Source: Paenibacillus harenae
GTDB lineage: Bacteria > Bacillota > Bacilli > Paenibacillales > Paenibacillaceae
Direction of reading: 5' to 3'
DNA length: 64,000 nt
Assembly (NCBI RefSeq): GCF_030812415.1
Contig: NZ_JAUSST010000009.1
Location: 1-64,000 of the forward strand
The translations under genes were made by a program, and so were the position numbers. The stretch's first letter is position 1. Each line of letters begins with the position of its first letter. The notes below the pieces were generated by a model. That model had not been told where the DNA came from. It did no database searches and saw only the letters and a list, made by a program, of their open reading frames with translations. Below, piece after piece: positions 16,813 through 24,315 of the stretch.

Positions 16813-16887
16813 TGTAAGTGCATATATGATCTTACAGGTGAAGAGTAACCCCTGATTTGAGTCTGTAAGAGCGCATATGAGCTTACA
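16813..16887. repeat. Two 24-base palindromic units, TGTAAG-N12-CTTACA
   Basis: Units at 16813-16836 and 16864-16887 have identical hexamer ends and similar A/T-rich centres with CATAT. A third CTTACA lies at 16911-16916 across the stop of the following minus gene. They could be small dispersed repeats or paired protein-binding sites; their position behind both convergent genes argues against a promoter role. Confidence 0.6.
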
Positions 16888-16911
16888 GAACTCGAAAGGA
16901 GTGACCATGGC

Positions 16912-17799
16912 TTACAGGAAGCCATGCTCCTTCGCGTAACTGCCCCAATGCGGGCGTCTGCCGTCGACGTCGACGATGCCGAATTCGTCGGACATCGTCC
17001 AGCTGGGGAACACGAGTCCGGTGCGGGACATGAGATCGGCGCTGGCAGCAAGCGCGGCGACGCCTCTTCCGATATAATACGGCGTCTCGGATTGCGAGAA
17101 GTGAACGACGTTAGGATCGTCGCTGTGGTTGACGGCATCCTGCCAGTTGGCCTCGGTTACTTTGAAATGCTCCAGCATTTCCTCCGAACGAAGGAAGCCG
17201 GGCGTAATCGCAATGGCAGCGACATTGTGCGGCTTAAGCTCCACAGCCATCGATTCTGCAAGATGAATCGGCGAGATTTTAGCCAAGCTGTAGAACAGAT
17301 TGCCGCGGTAACGATAGTCGATGCCATCGGTCACCTCGATGATGAGTCCTTGACCGCGGGCAACCATAAGCGGCGCGCCGTAATAGCTCGTGATAAGATG
17401 GGCCTTCACAGCACGCTCCTGCATGAGCAAACCATTACTAAGCGATTGCTCCCAGAACGGCTTGCCCCACTCGCTCAGCTTCTCGCCGCCCCATATATTG
17501 TTGACGAGGATATCAAGTTGTCCTTCGCGTTCTTCCTTAATTCGCTCGAACAAGGCTTGCACGTCCGACGGGTCGGTATGATCGACGCGAACAGGAATGC
17601 CGATTCCGCCGCTAGCCGTTATGAGCTCGGCCGTCTCGTCGATCGTCTCCGATCTTCCGAGATCCGATGGGCTGCCCTTTATGCTTCTTCCCGTGCAGTA
17701 AACCGTCGCTCCCGCTGCTCCCAAGCCTACGGCAATGCCGCGCCCGGCGCCCCTTGTTGCTCCTGCCACGACGGCTACTTTTCCTTCCAATGGCTTCAT
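16912..17799 (-). CDS. SDR-family oxidoreductase, DHRS1-like (295 aa)
   Basis: Short-chain dehydrogenase with cofactor motif GATRGAG at residues 13-19, VNNIWGG in place of NNAG, and catalytic Tyr170/Lys174 in YSLAK. The long C-terminal part with TPGFLRSEEML and a W-rich end is typical of the DHRS1 branch. The substrate is unknown. The ATG at 17799 has AGAGGAG 8 bases upstream. The gene stands alone, with a palindrome over its probable -35 region. Confidence 0.88.
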   Translation of the reverse strand: MKPLEGKVAVVAGATRGAGRGIAVGLGAAGATVYCTGRSIKGSPSDLGRSETIDETAELITASGGIGIPVRVDHTDPSDVQALFERIKEEREGQLDILVNNIWGGEKLSEWGKPFWEQSLSNGLLMQERAVKAHLITSYYGAPLMVARGQGLIIEVTDGIDYRYRGNLFYSLAKISPIHLAESMAVELKPHNVAAIAITPGFLRSEEMLEHFKVTEANWQDAVNHSDDPNVVHFSQSETPYYIGRGVAALAASADLMSRTGLVFPSWTMSDEFGIVDVDGRRPHWGSYAKEHGFL

Positions 17800-17858
17800 T
17801 CGGATGCTCCTCTTTATTCATATTTGTCATACTGTTCTTGTAGTTTAGCAATTAATAC

Positions 17859-17876
17859 ATGACAACATACTGTCAT
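17859..17876. promoter_or_regulatory. Candidate operator upstream of the minus-strand SDR gene
   Basis: ATGACA at 17859-17864 and TGTCAT at 17871-17876 form a palindrome with a 6-base spacer. Read on the minus strand it contains TTGTCA, a plausible -35, with TACAAG 17 bases later. A repressor bound here would block the SDR promoter. The regulator is not in the immediate neighbourhood. Confidence 0.4.
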
Positions 17877-17998
17877 ATATCTTTTGCTATTCGGAAGTAT
17901 CGCGTGAGCAAGCAATAGCCATTTCGTTATGGTATGATTGATGGATAAAATCCGAGGTCTCCCACCCGAGACGATTGTATAAAGGAGAGATGCCAGCG

Positions 17999-19234
17999 AT
18001 GGAGAAAGCATTCGAACAGTACTTAGAAAAATATGCGCAATTGATCGTCAAAACAGGCGTGAACGTTCAGCAAGGACAAGAGGTGTTCATTACCGGCGCA
18101 GTCGAGCAAGCTTCTTTCGTTCGACTCGTAGCTGCCGCGGCTTACGATGCGGGAGCGGGGAACGTACACGTGGAGTGGATGGACGACGCTTTGTCGAGGC
18201 TTAAATACGAAAAGGCTGACGATAAAGTGTTTACGGAGTACCCGCAATGGGAGACGGATAAGCGCAACTCTTTCGTCGATCGCGGAGCGGTATTCATCTC
18301 CATCGTGTCCTCCAGCCCGGATTTGCTTAAAGGGATCGATTCCAAACGGATCGCGAACTTCCAGAAGGCCGCAGGTCAAGGCTTGCGTGAATTCCGGAGG
18401 GCTACGCAGGCTGACAAGGTTAGCTGGACGGTTGTCGCGGCAGCGGGCAAGGAATGGGCGGCAAAAGTGTTCCCGAATGCGAGCGAGCAGGAAGCTGTAG
18501 AGCTGCTGTGGAACGCCATATTCGATTCCGTACGGCTTCATGCGGAAGATCCGGTGCAGGCATGGGAAGATCATCACCGGACCTTATCGGCTAAGAGCGA
18601 CAAGCTCAATGAATATCGCTTCCATAAGCTTCACTACACGGCGCCTGGCACCGATCTTACGATCGAACTGGCGGAGAAACATATTTGGGTCGCCGCAGGC
18701 AGCACGAATGAGCAAGGCGTGCCGTTCATGGCGAACATGCCTACCGAGGAAGTGTTCACCGTGCCGCTGAAGGAAGGCGTGAACGGCTACGTGTCCAGCA
18801 CGAAACCGCTTAGCTACGGCGGGAACATTATCGACCGCTTTAAGGTGACTTTCGAGGACGGTCGAATCGTAGAAACGGAAGCGGAAGAAGGACATGAGTT
18901 TTTGCAAAAGCTAGTTGAAATCGACGAAGGCTCCCATTACTTGGGGGAAGTGGCGCTAGTGCCTCATCAGTCGCCGATCTCGCAATCGAACATTCTGTTC
19001 TACAACACGTTGTTTGACGAGAACGCATCGAATCACTTGGCCATCGGCAGCGGTTACGCCTTCAACATCGAAGGCGGCAAAACGATGTCGCCCGAACAAT
19101 TGATTGCGAGCGGCGTGAACAGCAGCATTACGCATAACGACTTCATGATCGGCTCGGCCGAGATGGATATCGACGGGATCCAGAAGGACGGCACGGTCAT
19201 CCCGATCTTCCGCAAAGGGAACTGGGCATTCTAA
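17999..19234 (+). CDS. ampS: M29-family aminopeptidase (411 aa)
   Basis: Metal-dependent cytosolic aminopeptidase of the AmpS/AmpT/PepS group. It starts with the family's FEQYLEKYAQLIVKTGVNVQ helix in outline and carries the metal-ligand region in the C-terminal half: VEIDEGSHYLGEVALVPHQSPIS and then FNIEGGK and THNDFMIGSAEMDIDG, which supply Glu, His, Tyr and Asp ligands. Length is normal (about 410). The ATG at 17999 is preferred: AAAGGAGAG lies 10 bases upstream, whereas an ATG at 17990 abuts it. It is monocistronic, with a terminator behind it. Confidence 0.92.
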   Translation: MEKAFEQYLEKYAQLIVKTGVNVQQGQEVFITGAVEQASFVRLVAAAAYDAGAGNVHVEWMDDALSRLKYEKADDKVFTEYPQWETDKRNSFVDRGAVFISIVSSSPDLLKGIDSKRIANFQKAAGQGLREFRRATQADKVSWTVVAAAGKEWAAKVFPNASEQEAVELLWNAIFDSVRLHAEDPVQAWEDHHRTLSAKSDKLNEYRFHKLHYTAPGTDLTIELAEKHIWVAAGSTNEQGVPFMANMPTEEVFTVPLKEGVNGYVSSTKPLSYGGNIIDRFKVTFEDGRIVETEAEEGHEFLQKLVEIDEGSHYLGEVALVPHQSPISQSNILFYNTLFDENASNHLAIGSGYAFNIEGGKTMSPEQLIASGVNSSITHNDFMIGSAEMDIDGIQKDGTVIPIFRKGNWAF

Positions 19235-19257
19235 GCAGGGTTTCAGGATCAGACATG

Positions 19258-19312
19258 AAGAAGAGGCGCATTACGCAGGCATAGGCCTGTAGGCGTCTCT
19301 TTCTTTTTTTTT
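19258..19312 (+). terminator. Terminator after the aminopeptidase gene
   Basis: AAGAGGCG pairs, with a G-U, to CGTCTCTT, enclosing a second CAGGC/GCCTG stem; a long T-rich run follows. Confidence 0.75.
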
Positions 19313-19377
19313 GCAAAATGACGGTTACGGAGAGGGGAATTGTGGAAGAACATACAAGAGTCACCCAAAATATCGTT

Positions 19378-19434
19378 GTCTATATGACAAATGTCATATA
19401 GACCTCTTGACGTTTATGACTACAGGACATGACG
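19378..19434 (+). promoter_or_regulatory. Candidate DesR operator upstream of des
   Basis: GTCTATATGACA and TGTCATATAGAC form a perfect 12+12 palindrome around AA at 19378-19403. A weaker second set of half-sites (TTGACG at 19407, ATGAC at 19416, ATGACG at 19429) follows, and TACAAT at 19444-19449 could be a -10 without a good -35. An activator-dependent promoter with paired sites fits what is known of DesR control of des in B. subtilis. This is inference from position and symmetry. Confidence 0.5.
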
Positions 19435-19523
19435 TTTCTTCTTTACAATGAATAGTGAAGATGCTGTACGGCTACAAATGCTTGATGTATCTTCCAAGCA
19501 CTACTATTAAGGAGTGAGTTTGC

Positions 19524-20585
19524 ATGACAGAGCAGAAACAAGCGAACTTAAAAAAAGAAGTCGCGCCATACGAAAAAACCGAATTGAAATCGAGCATTAG
19601 ACAGCTCATTAACACGGTAATACCCTTATTGTTGCTTTGGTATGCCGCATACTATAGCTTATCCATCTCTTACCTTCTTACGCTTGCGATCGGGATCGTC
19701 GCTTCCGGCTTCGTCATTCGGACGTTTATTATTTTCCATGACTGCTGCCACCAGTCGTTCTTCAAGAGCCGCCGCGCCAACGATATTATCGGTACGATAA
19801 CAGGCGTTTTAACGCTCGTTCCCTATCAGCAATGGAAAAACACGCACTCGATTCACCACGCGACGAGCAGCAATCTCGACAAACGCGGCGTCGGCGATTT
19901 GTGGATTCTGACCGTGGAAGAATACGCGGCAGCATCTAAGTGGCTGAAGCTGGCTTACCGCTTATACCGCCATCCGTTTGTGATGTTCGGACTAGGTCCA
20001 ATCGCTGTATTTATGGTTCAATACCGCTTCAACCGCAAAGGCGCGAAACGCAAGGAACGTATGAATACGTACCTGACGAATGCGCTTATCGTGGGGCTGT
20101 ACGCGCTGTTGTGCTGGGCAATCGGCTGGGAAGCTTTCTTGCTGGTACAAGGTCCGATCTTCTACCTATCCGGCGTACTCGGTATTTGGCTGTTCTATGT
20201 TCAGCATCAATTCGAGGATTCCTACTTCGAGCACAATGACGAATGGAGTTATGTAAAAGCAGCCGTAGACGGCAGCTCTTACTATAAACTTCCGAAGGTG
20301 CTGCAATGGATGACGGGCAACATTGGTTACCATCACGTCCACCATTTGAGCCCGAAAGTACCTAACTATTACTTGGAGGAAGCGCATAATTCGACGCCTC
20401 CCCTTCATAACGCAACGACGATAACGATTAAAGAAAGTCTGGAATCGTTGAAATTCCGTCTATGGGATGAAACGAACGGCAAGTTCGTCAGCTTCAGAGA
20501 GGTTAGAGGCCGCCTGAAACAGTCGGCAGCAGCCGGCAAAGCTGCCAAACGAAGCACGACAAGGCCTAGCCTGCAAGGCAAGTAA
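19524..20585 (+). CDS. des: Membrane acyl-lipid desaturase (353 aa)
   Basis: Di-iron desaturase that introduces double bonds into membrane phospholipid acyl chains at low temperature. The three histidine boxes are HDCCH at 72-76, HSIHH at 108-112 and HHVHH at 270-274. Hydrophobic pairs lie at about 30-70 and 185-240. Length and box positions are essentially those of B. subtilis Des (352 aa). AAGGAG precedes the ATG. It is followed 90 bases later by desK and desR, the same order as in B. subtilis. Confidence 0.95.
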   Translation: MTEQKQANLKKEVAPYEKTELKSSIRQLINTVIPLLLLWYAAYYSLSISYLLTLAIGIVASGFVIRTFIIFHDCCHQSFFKSRRANDIIGTITGVLTLVPYQQWKNTHSIHHATSSNLDKRGVGDLWILTVEEYAAASKWLKLAYRLYRHPFVMFGLGPIAVFMVQYRFNRKGAKRKERMNTYLTNALIVGLYALLCWAIGWEAFLLVQGPIFYLSGVLGIWLFYVQHQFEDSYFEHNDEWSYVKAAVDGSSYYKLPKVLQWMTGNIGYHHVHHLSPKVPNYYLEEAHNSTPPLHNATTITIKESLESLKFRLWDETNGKFVSFREVRGRLKQSAAAGKAAKRSTTRPSLQGK

Positions 20586-20675
20586 TGGGTTGCCGAGACG
20601 CCGGTATATGCTACAATACAAGCATACAGACAACTCCGGCAAGGAAGCCTGCAACCGGGCTATAGGAGAATTCCG

Positions 20676-21830
20676 ATGCAAAACTGGTACCAAATCTTCC
20701 ATAAAAGCACAGGACTAAGCCCGTACGTCTGGGTCGTCCTGTGCATTCTTCCTTTTTACTTCATATTTCGATCTTCGACGACGTATGAGATCGTGTACGG
20801 GATTTTGATGATTGTCCTGTTCTTCGTTTGTTACGTGCTCTCTTTCGTATCGAAGGGGTGGAAGCTATATTTCTGGACGAGTATGCAGATCGTGATCTCG
20901 ATCGCGATGACGCTGCTTTTCAGCTACGTGTATTTCTCGATTTTCCTGGCGTTATTCATCGGGAACGTGCAGAACCGAATCGGCTTCTTCACCTTGTATA
21001 CCGTTCATTTGATTACGACGTTCATCACGATTAACTACGGTTTCGTCTCGTCGAATCCGCTGTTCGTATCGCAGTTTCCGTTTGTGTTGATTTGTTTGAT
21101 CGTCGTTATATTGCTGCCTGTCAACACATACAATCGGGTTAAGCAAGGCCGATTGCAAGGACAATTGGAGGATGCCAACAAACGAATCTCGGATTTGATC
21201 ACGATGCAGGAGCGTCAGCGGATTGCCCGCGACCTGCATGATACGCTCGGACAGAAGCTGTCGCTAATCGGACTTAAGAGCGACTTGGCAGGCAAGCTCA
21301 TCACGAAAAATCCGGCCAAAGCGCAAGCCGAGATTAACGACGTGAGGCAGACGGCCCGCACGGCGCTTAAGGAAGTCCGGGAGCTTGTGACGCAGATGCG
21401 CGGGACGAGAGTCGAGGACGAAATGTTCCGCGTCATGCAAATTTTGAAGGCAGCGGAAATCGAGTTCCGCCTCGAAGGCGAAGTAAAGCTGAGCGATGCG
21501 TCGCTGCTTATCGAGAACGTGCTCAGCATGTGCTTGAAAGAAGCGGTTACGAATGTCGTTAAGCATAGCCGGGCGTCCGAATGTCTCGTCGCGATTGAGC
21601 CTAGGCGGGGAGAGCTTGTTATCCGCGTTCAAGACAACGGCGTTGGGATCGCGAATCCTGCTGGGGCCATGCGCGGCAACGGACTACAAGGCATGAAGGA
21701 GCGGTTGGAATTCGTTAACGGAAGCTTGGAGATTCAATCGGTCGATGGCGAAGTCGAGGGTGCGGGAACGACCTTGCTCATGAGAGTGCCTATTCCGATC
21801 ATTCAGCCGGCAAAGGAGGCGGAAGCGTGA
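20676..21830 (+). CDS. desK: DesK-type thermosensor histidine kinase (384 aa)
   Basis: Membrane sensor kinase of the HisKA_3 (NarX/DesK) class. The first 150 residues hold about five membrane segments; a cytoplasmic coiled coil (RLQGQLEDANKRISDL) leads to the phospho-accepting His188 in RDLHDTLGQ, the same number as in B. subtilis DesK. The ATPase part has NVVKHS (N-box) at about 300 and DNGVGI and GNGLQGMKERL (G-boxes). It senses membrane order and acts as kinase or phosphatase toward DesR. Its TGA overlaps the GTG of desR. Confidence 0.93.
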   Translation: MQNWYQIFHKSTGLSPYVWVVLCILPFYFIFRSSTTYEIVYGILMIVLFFVCYVLSFVSKGWKLYFWTSMQIVISIAMTLLFSYVYFSIFLALFIGNVQNRIGFFTLYTVHLITTFITINYGFVSSNPLFVSQFPFVLICLIVVILLPVNTYNRVKQGRLQGQLEDANKRISDLITMQERQRIARDLHDTLGQKLSLIGLKSDLAGKLITKNPAKAQAEINDVRQTARTALKEVRELVTQMRGTRVEDEMFRVMQILKAAEIEFRLEGEVKLSDASLLIENVLSMCLKEAVTNVVKHSRASECLVAIEPRRGELVIRVQDNGVGIANPAGAMRGNGLQGMKERLEFVNGSLEIQSVDGEVEGAGTTLLMRVPIPIIQPAKEAEA

Positions 21831-22432
21831 TTACCATCGTTATTGCGGAGGATCAACGGATGCTGCTAGGTGCGCTTGCTTCGCTGCTTGATCTTGAAGA
21901 CGATATGAAAGTCGTTGGAACGGCTGGCAACGGCGAGGAAGCGATAGCGCTCGTCCAGCGCCATAAGCCGGATATCTGCATTATGGATATCGAGATGCCG
22001 GTGAAGACCGGTCTGGAGGCTGCCGAAGAGCTGAAGGGCTCCGGCTGCAAAGTGATGATTCTTACGACGTTCGCGAGATCCGGCTACTTTGAGCGCGCGT
22101 TGAAAGCGGGCGTTAGCGCTTATATGCTCAAGGATAGCCCAAGCGAGGAGCTGGCCGGATCGATTCGCAGCGTTATGGCCGGCCGCCGAATCTATGCAAC
22201 CGAGCTAGTAGACGAGGCATACGGCGGGCAAGACAATAACCCGCTCACCGAGCGCGAGAAGGAAGTGCTGGGGCTCGTCGCCGACGGCAAGAACACGAAG
22301 GAAATCGCCAGCGAGCTATTCATCACGACGGGAACGGTCCGCAACTATATTTCGGTCATTCTCGATAAGCTTGGCGTCAACAACCGGATCGAGGCGATTA
22401 CCCGCTTCAAGGAGAAGGGCTGGTTCAAGTAA
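21827..22432 (+). CDS. desR: DesR-type response regulator (201 aa)
   Basis: NarL/FixJ-family response regulator. The receiver domain has the acidic pocket EDQ at 8-10, phospho-acceptor Asp54 in MDIEMP (as in B. subtilis DesR) and the conserved Thr and Lys (TTFAR, LKDSP). The LuxR-type HTH lies at about 135-198 (LTEREKEVLGLVADGKNTKEIA in outline). It would activate des. GTG start overlapping the desK stop by 4 bases means translational coupling. Confidence 0.94.
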   Translation: MITIVIAEDQRMLLGALASLLDLEDDMKVVGTAGNGEEAIALVQRHKPDICIMDIEMPVKTGLEAAEELKGSGCKVMILTTFARSGYFERALKAGVSAYMLKDSPSEELAGSIRSVMAGRRIYATELVDEAYGGQDNNPLTEREKEVLGLVADGKNTKEIASELFITTGTVRNYISVILDKLGVNNRIEAITRFKEKGWFK

Positions 22433-22473
22433 AAAGCAGGACAGGAGCGGAAGCTCAAGTCCTGCTTTTTTTT
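22431..22473 (+). terminator. Terminator after desR
   Basis: AAAAAGCAGGAC pairs with GTCCTGCTTTTT around a 16-base loop and a run of eight T follows. Confidence 0.9.
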
Positions 22474-22579
22474 GCGTAGAGCGGAGAGTTTATGGCTCTG
22501 TATGAAAATAACAGGAGTTTCTCCCTCTATACGCAAACGCTATCGGCATTTGTAGAGATAAAAATAGCCCCTACACTTT

Positions 22580-22722
22580 AACGGCATTTCGCCGAACTAA
22601 TTCGGGCTAACCAGCCGAAAGTGTACGTGTAACGGCATTTCATCAAACTAATTAAACCTTTTTCCCTCATAACGCCAAAACCGCTTCATTAGCGTCTTGA
22701 AATCGAACTAAATGAGGCAATC
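22580..22722. repeat. Dispersed intergenic repeat, copy 1
   Basis: Two units of ACGGCATTTC-N4-AACTAATT (22580-22602 and 22632-22653) are followed by a stretch at 22676-22722 (CAAAACCGCTTCATTAGCGT, then AATCGAACTAAATGAGGC). The last stretch matches, in inverted orientation and with few changes, the repeat at 39838-39885. Its ends (CCGCTTCATT and AATGAGGC) are complementary, so it can fold as a hairpin. There is no coding potential here; the 490-base gap between desR and the Nudix gene otherwise holds only the repeat at 22755 and the promoter. Confidence 0.7.
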
Positions 22723-22754
22723 CCGCTATTACCCTGCAATTATTTTCCCAAAAC

Positions 22755-22808
22755 GACACTATCGAGCAGGCCAGTGAATATCGAGCGTATCGGTGAATAG
22801 GCAGTGTC
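22755..22808. repeat. Two 19-base direct repeats flanked by inverted GACACT/AGTGTC
   Basis: ATCGAGC-N6-GTGAAT occurs at 22761-22779 and 22780-22798, immediately adjacent. The pair is bracketed by GACACT (22755-22760) and its complement AGTGTC (22803-22808). It lies just upstream of the NAD-operon promoter and could be a regulator site or a small repeat. Confidence 0.5.
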
Positions 22809-22826
22809 TGATTTGGAAAAAATAGC

Positions 22827-22893
22827 TTGACATTCACTTTGTATATGTCATAATGATATTATCAAAACGAAATTATCGAATTATTGTTATCAA
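22827..22893 (+). promoter_or_regulatory. Promoter and candidate operator of the NAD salvage operon
   Basis: TTGACA at 22827-22832 and CATAAT at 22849-22854 with a 16-base spacer (or ATAATG with 17). Overlapping and following the -10 are a perfect palindrome TGATATTATCA (22854-22864) and two more TTATC words (near 22873 and 22887), which makes a plausible autoregulatory site for the Nudix-HTH protein encoded next. The operator call is inference. Confidence 0.5.
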
Positions 22894-22926
22894 ATCGCCC
22901 TAAATCATTCAAAGCAGGTGAGTCCA

Positions 22927-23700
22927 GTGTCCGAGTATAACGAGAACGAAACGAGCTATTCATCCAGTCATTATCGTACGCCTGATGGCGCGCCTGCGGA
23001 TATCGTTATATTCACCATTACGTCCACCGAGAGAAATATAGGCAAGAAGACGCTCCCGCTCAGAGAGCTGCAAGTGCTGCTGATCGAGAGGAAGCGGTGG
23101 CCGTTCGTTGGCCAGTGGGCGCTCCCGGGCGGCTTCGCCAAGGAGACGGAGACGATTCAAGCCTGCGCGGAGCGCGAGTTAGAAGAAGAGACTGGGGTAT
23201 CGGGACTTCATATCGAGTACTTCAACGTATACAGCAAGCCGGGGCGCGACCCCAGGGGCTGGATTATCTCTCACGCGTTCTTCGCTCTCGTCCACGAATC
23301 GCTGCTTGCGGAGCGCCGGGCGGCGGACGATGCCGCCGACGTTAAGCTGTTCACGGCCCAAGAGGCGCTGGCGATGAATCTCGCCTTCGATCATAACGAG
23401 GTGCTGAGAGACGCGCTCGAGCGAATCCGTCATAGCATGCTGACGACGACGATCGCGAAGCAGTTTTTGCCGGAGGAATTCACGATCAGCGAGCTGTATC
23501 AAGTGATCCAGACGGTCGTGCCGGAATTCGAGGAGCAGAACTTCATTCGCAAAATAACGTCCACGCAAAGCCGTAAAGGGCTCATCGAGGAAGCGATAGA
23601 TCAGACGGGCCAGCCAAAGATGTCCAACCGCTACTCCCAACGCGCCGCGCAGCTTTACCGATTTACCGATTATGTGCCTCAGTTGTCCATTTACAGCTAG
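22927..23700 (+). CDS. Nudix / winged-helix regulator, NrtR-like (257 aa)
   Basis: N-terminal Nudix domain with ALPGGF followed by the box AERELEEETGVSG, then a C-terminal winged-helix part (about 165-257) with FTISELYQVIQTV and NRYSQRAAQLYRF. This architecture is that of NrtR, the transcription factor that senses ADP-ribose and represses NAD-synthesis genes. The four genes that follow are all NAD salvage genes, which supports the call. In B. subtilis this job is done by NiaR instead. I prefer GTG 22927 with AGGTGA 6 bases upstream; GTG 22918 is possible. Confidence 0.8.
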   Translation: MSEYNENETSYSSSHYRTPDGAPADIVIFTITSTERNIGKKTLPLRELQVLLIERKRWPFVGQWALPGGFAKETETIQACAERELEEETGVSGLHIEYFNVYSKPGRDPRGWIISHAFFALVHESLLAERRAADDAADVKLFTAQEALAMNLAFDHNEVLRDALERIRHSMLTTTIAKQFLPEEFTISELYQVIQTVVPEFEEQNFIRKITSTQSRKGLIEEAIDQTGQPKMSNRYSQRAAQLYRFTDYVPQLSIYS

Positions 23701-23760
23701 GCCTTCTTTTTTAAAGACCCATATTGTCGTTTTGAAAATATTAATATAAGGATGGTGTCG

Positions 23761-24309
23761 ATGATGAAAGCATTGATCGTAATCGATTACACGATTGATT
23801 TTGTCGTTGGAAAGCTGCCATGCGGCGAGCCGGGTATGGCGACCGAGGGGCGGATCGCCCAGTTGACGAAGCAATTTGCAGAGCAGGGTGATTTTGTCGT
23901 GATGGCGGTCGATCTTCACGAGGAGAACGACAGCTATCATCCGGAGCATAAGCTGTTCCCGCCTCATAATATTCGAGATACCGAGGGACGTCGCCTATAC
24001 GGCAAGCTGGATGAAGTATATGAGCAGCATAAGGAAACGATCTATTGGATGGACAAAACGCGGTACAGCGCTTTTTGCGGGACGGATCTGGAGCTGAAGC
24101 TGCGGGAGAGAGGCATTACCGAGCTGCATCTGGTCGGCGTATGCACCGATATTTGCGTCCTGCATACGGCGGTCGATGCGTACAACAAGGGCTTCGAGAT
24201 CCATGTGCATGAGGATGCGGTTGCGAGCTTCAATGAAGCGGGGCATGATTGGGCGCTGGGGCATTTCCGCCATACACTCGGCGCTGCAGTAGAGAAAGAA
24301 GGAGAGTGA
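23761..24309 (+). CDS. pncA: Nicotinamidase / isochorismatase-family hydrolase (182 aa)
   Basis: Hydrolyses nicotinamide to nicotinate, first step of NAD salvage. The Asp-Lys-Cys triad is visible: Asp9 in VIDYTIDF, Lys99 in WMDKTRYSAF and Cys132 in CTDICVLHT. The metal-binding DLHEENDSYHPEHKLFPPHN stretch is present. ATG 23761 is chosen for its 8-base distance from AAGGA. 6 bases separate it from pncB. Confidence 0.9.
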   Translation: MMKALIVIDYTIDFVVGKLPCGEPGMATEGRIAQLTKQFAEQGDFVVMAVDLHEENDSYHPEHKLFPPHNIRDTEGRRLYGKLDEVYEQHKETIYWMDKTRYSAFCGTDLELKLRERGITELHLVGVCTDICVLHTAVDAYNKGFEIHVHEDAVASFNEAGHDWALGHFRHTLGAAVEKEGE

Positions 24310-24315
24310 GCCAAC

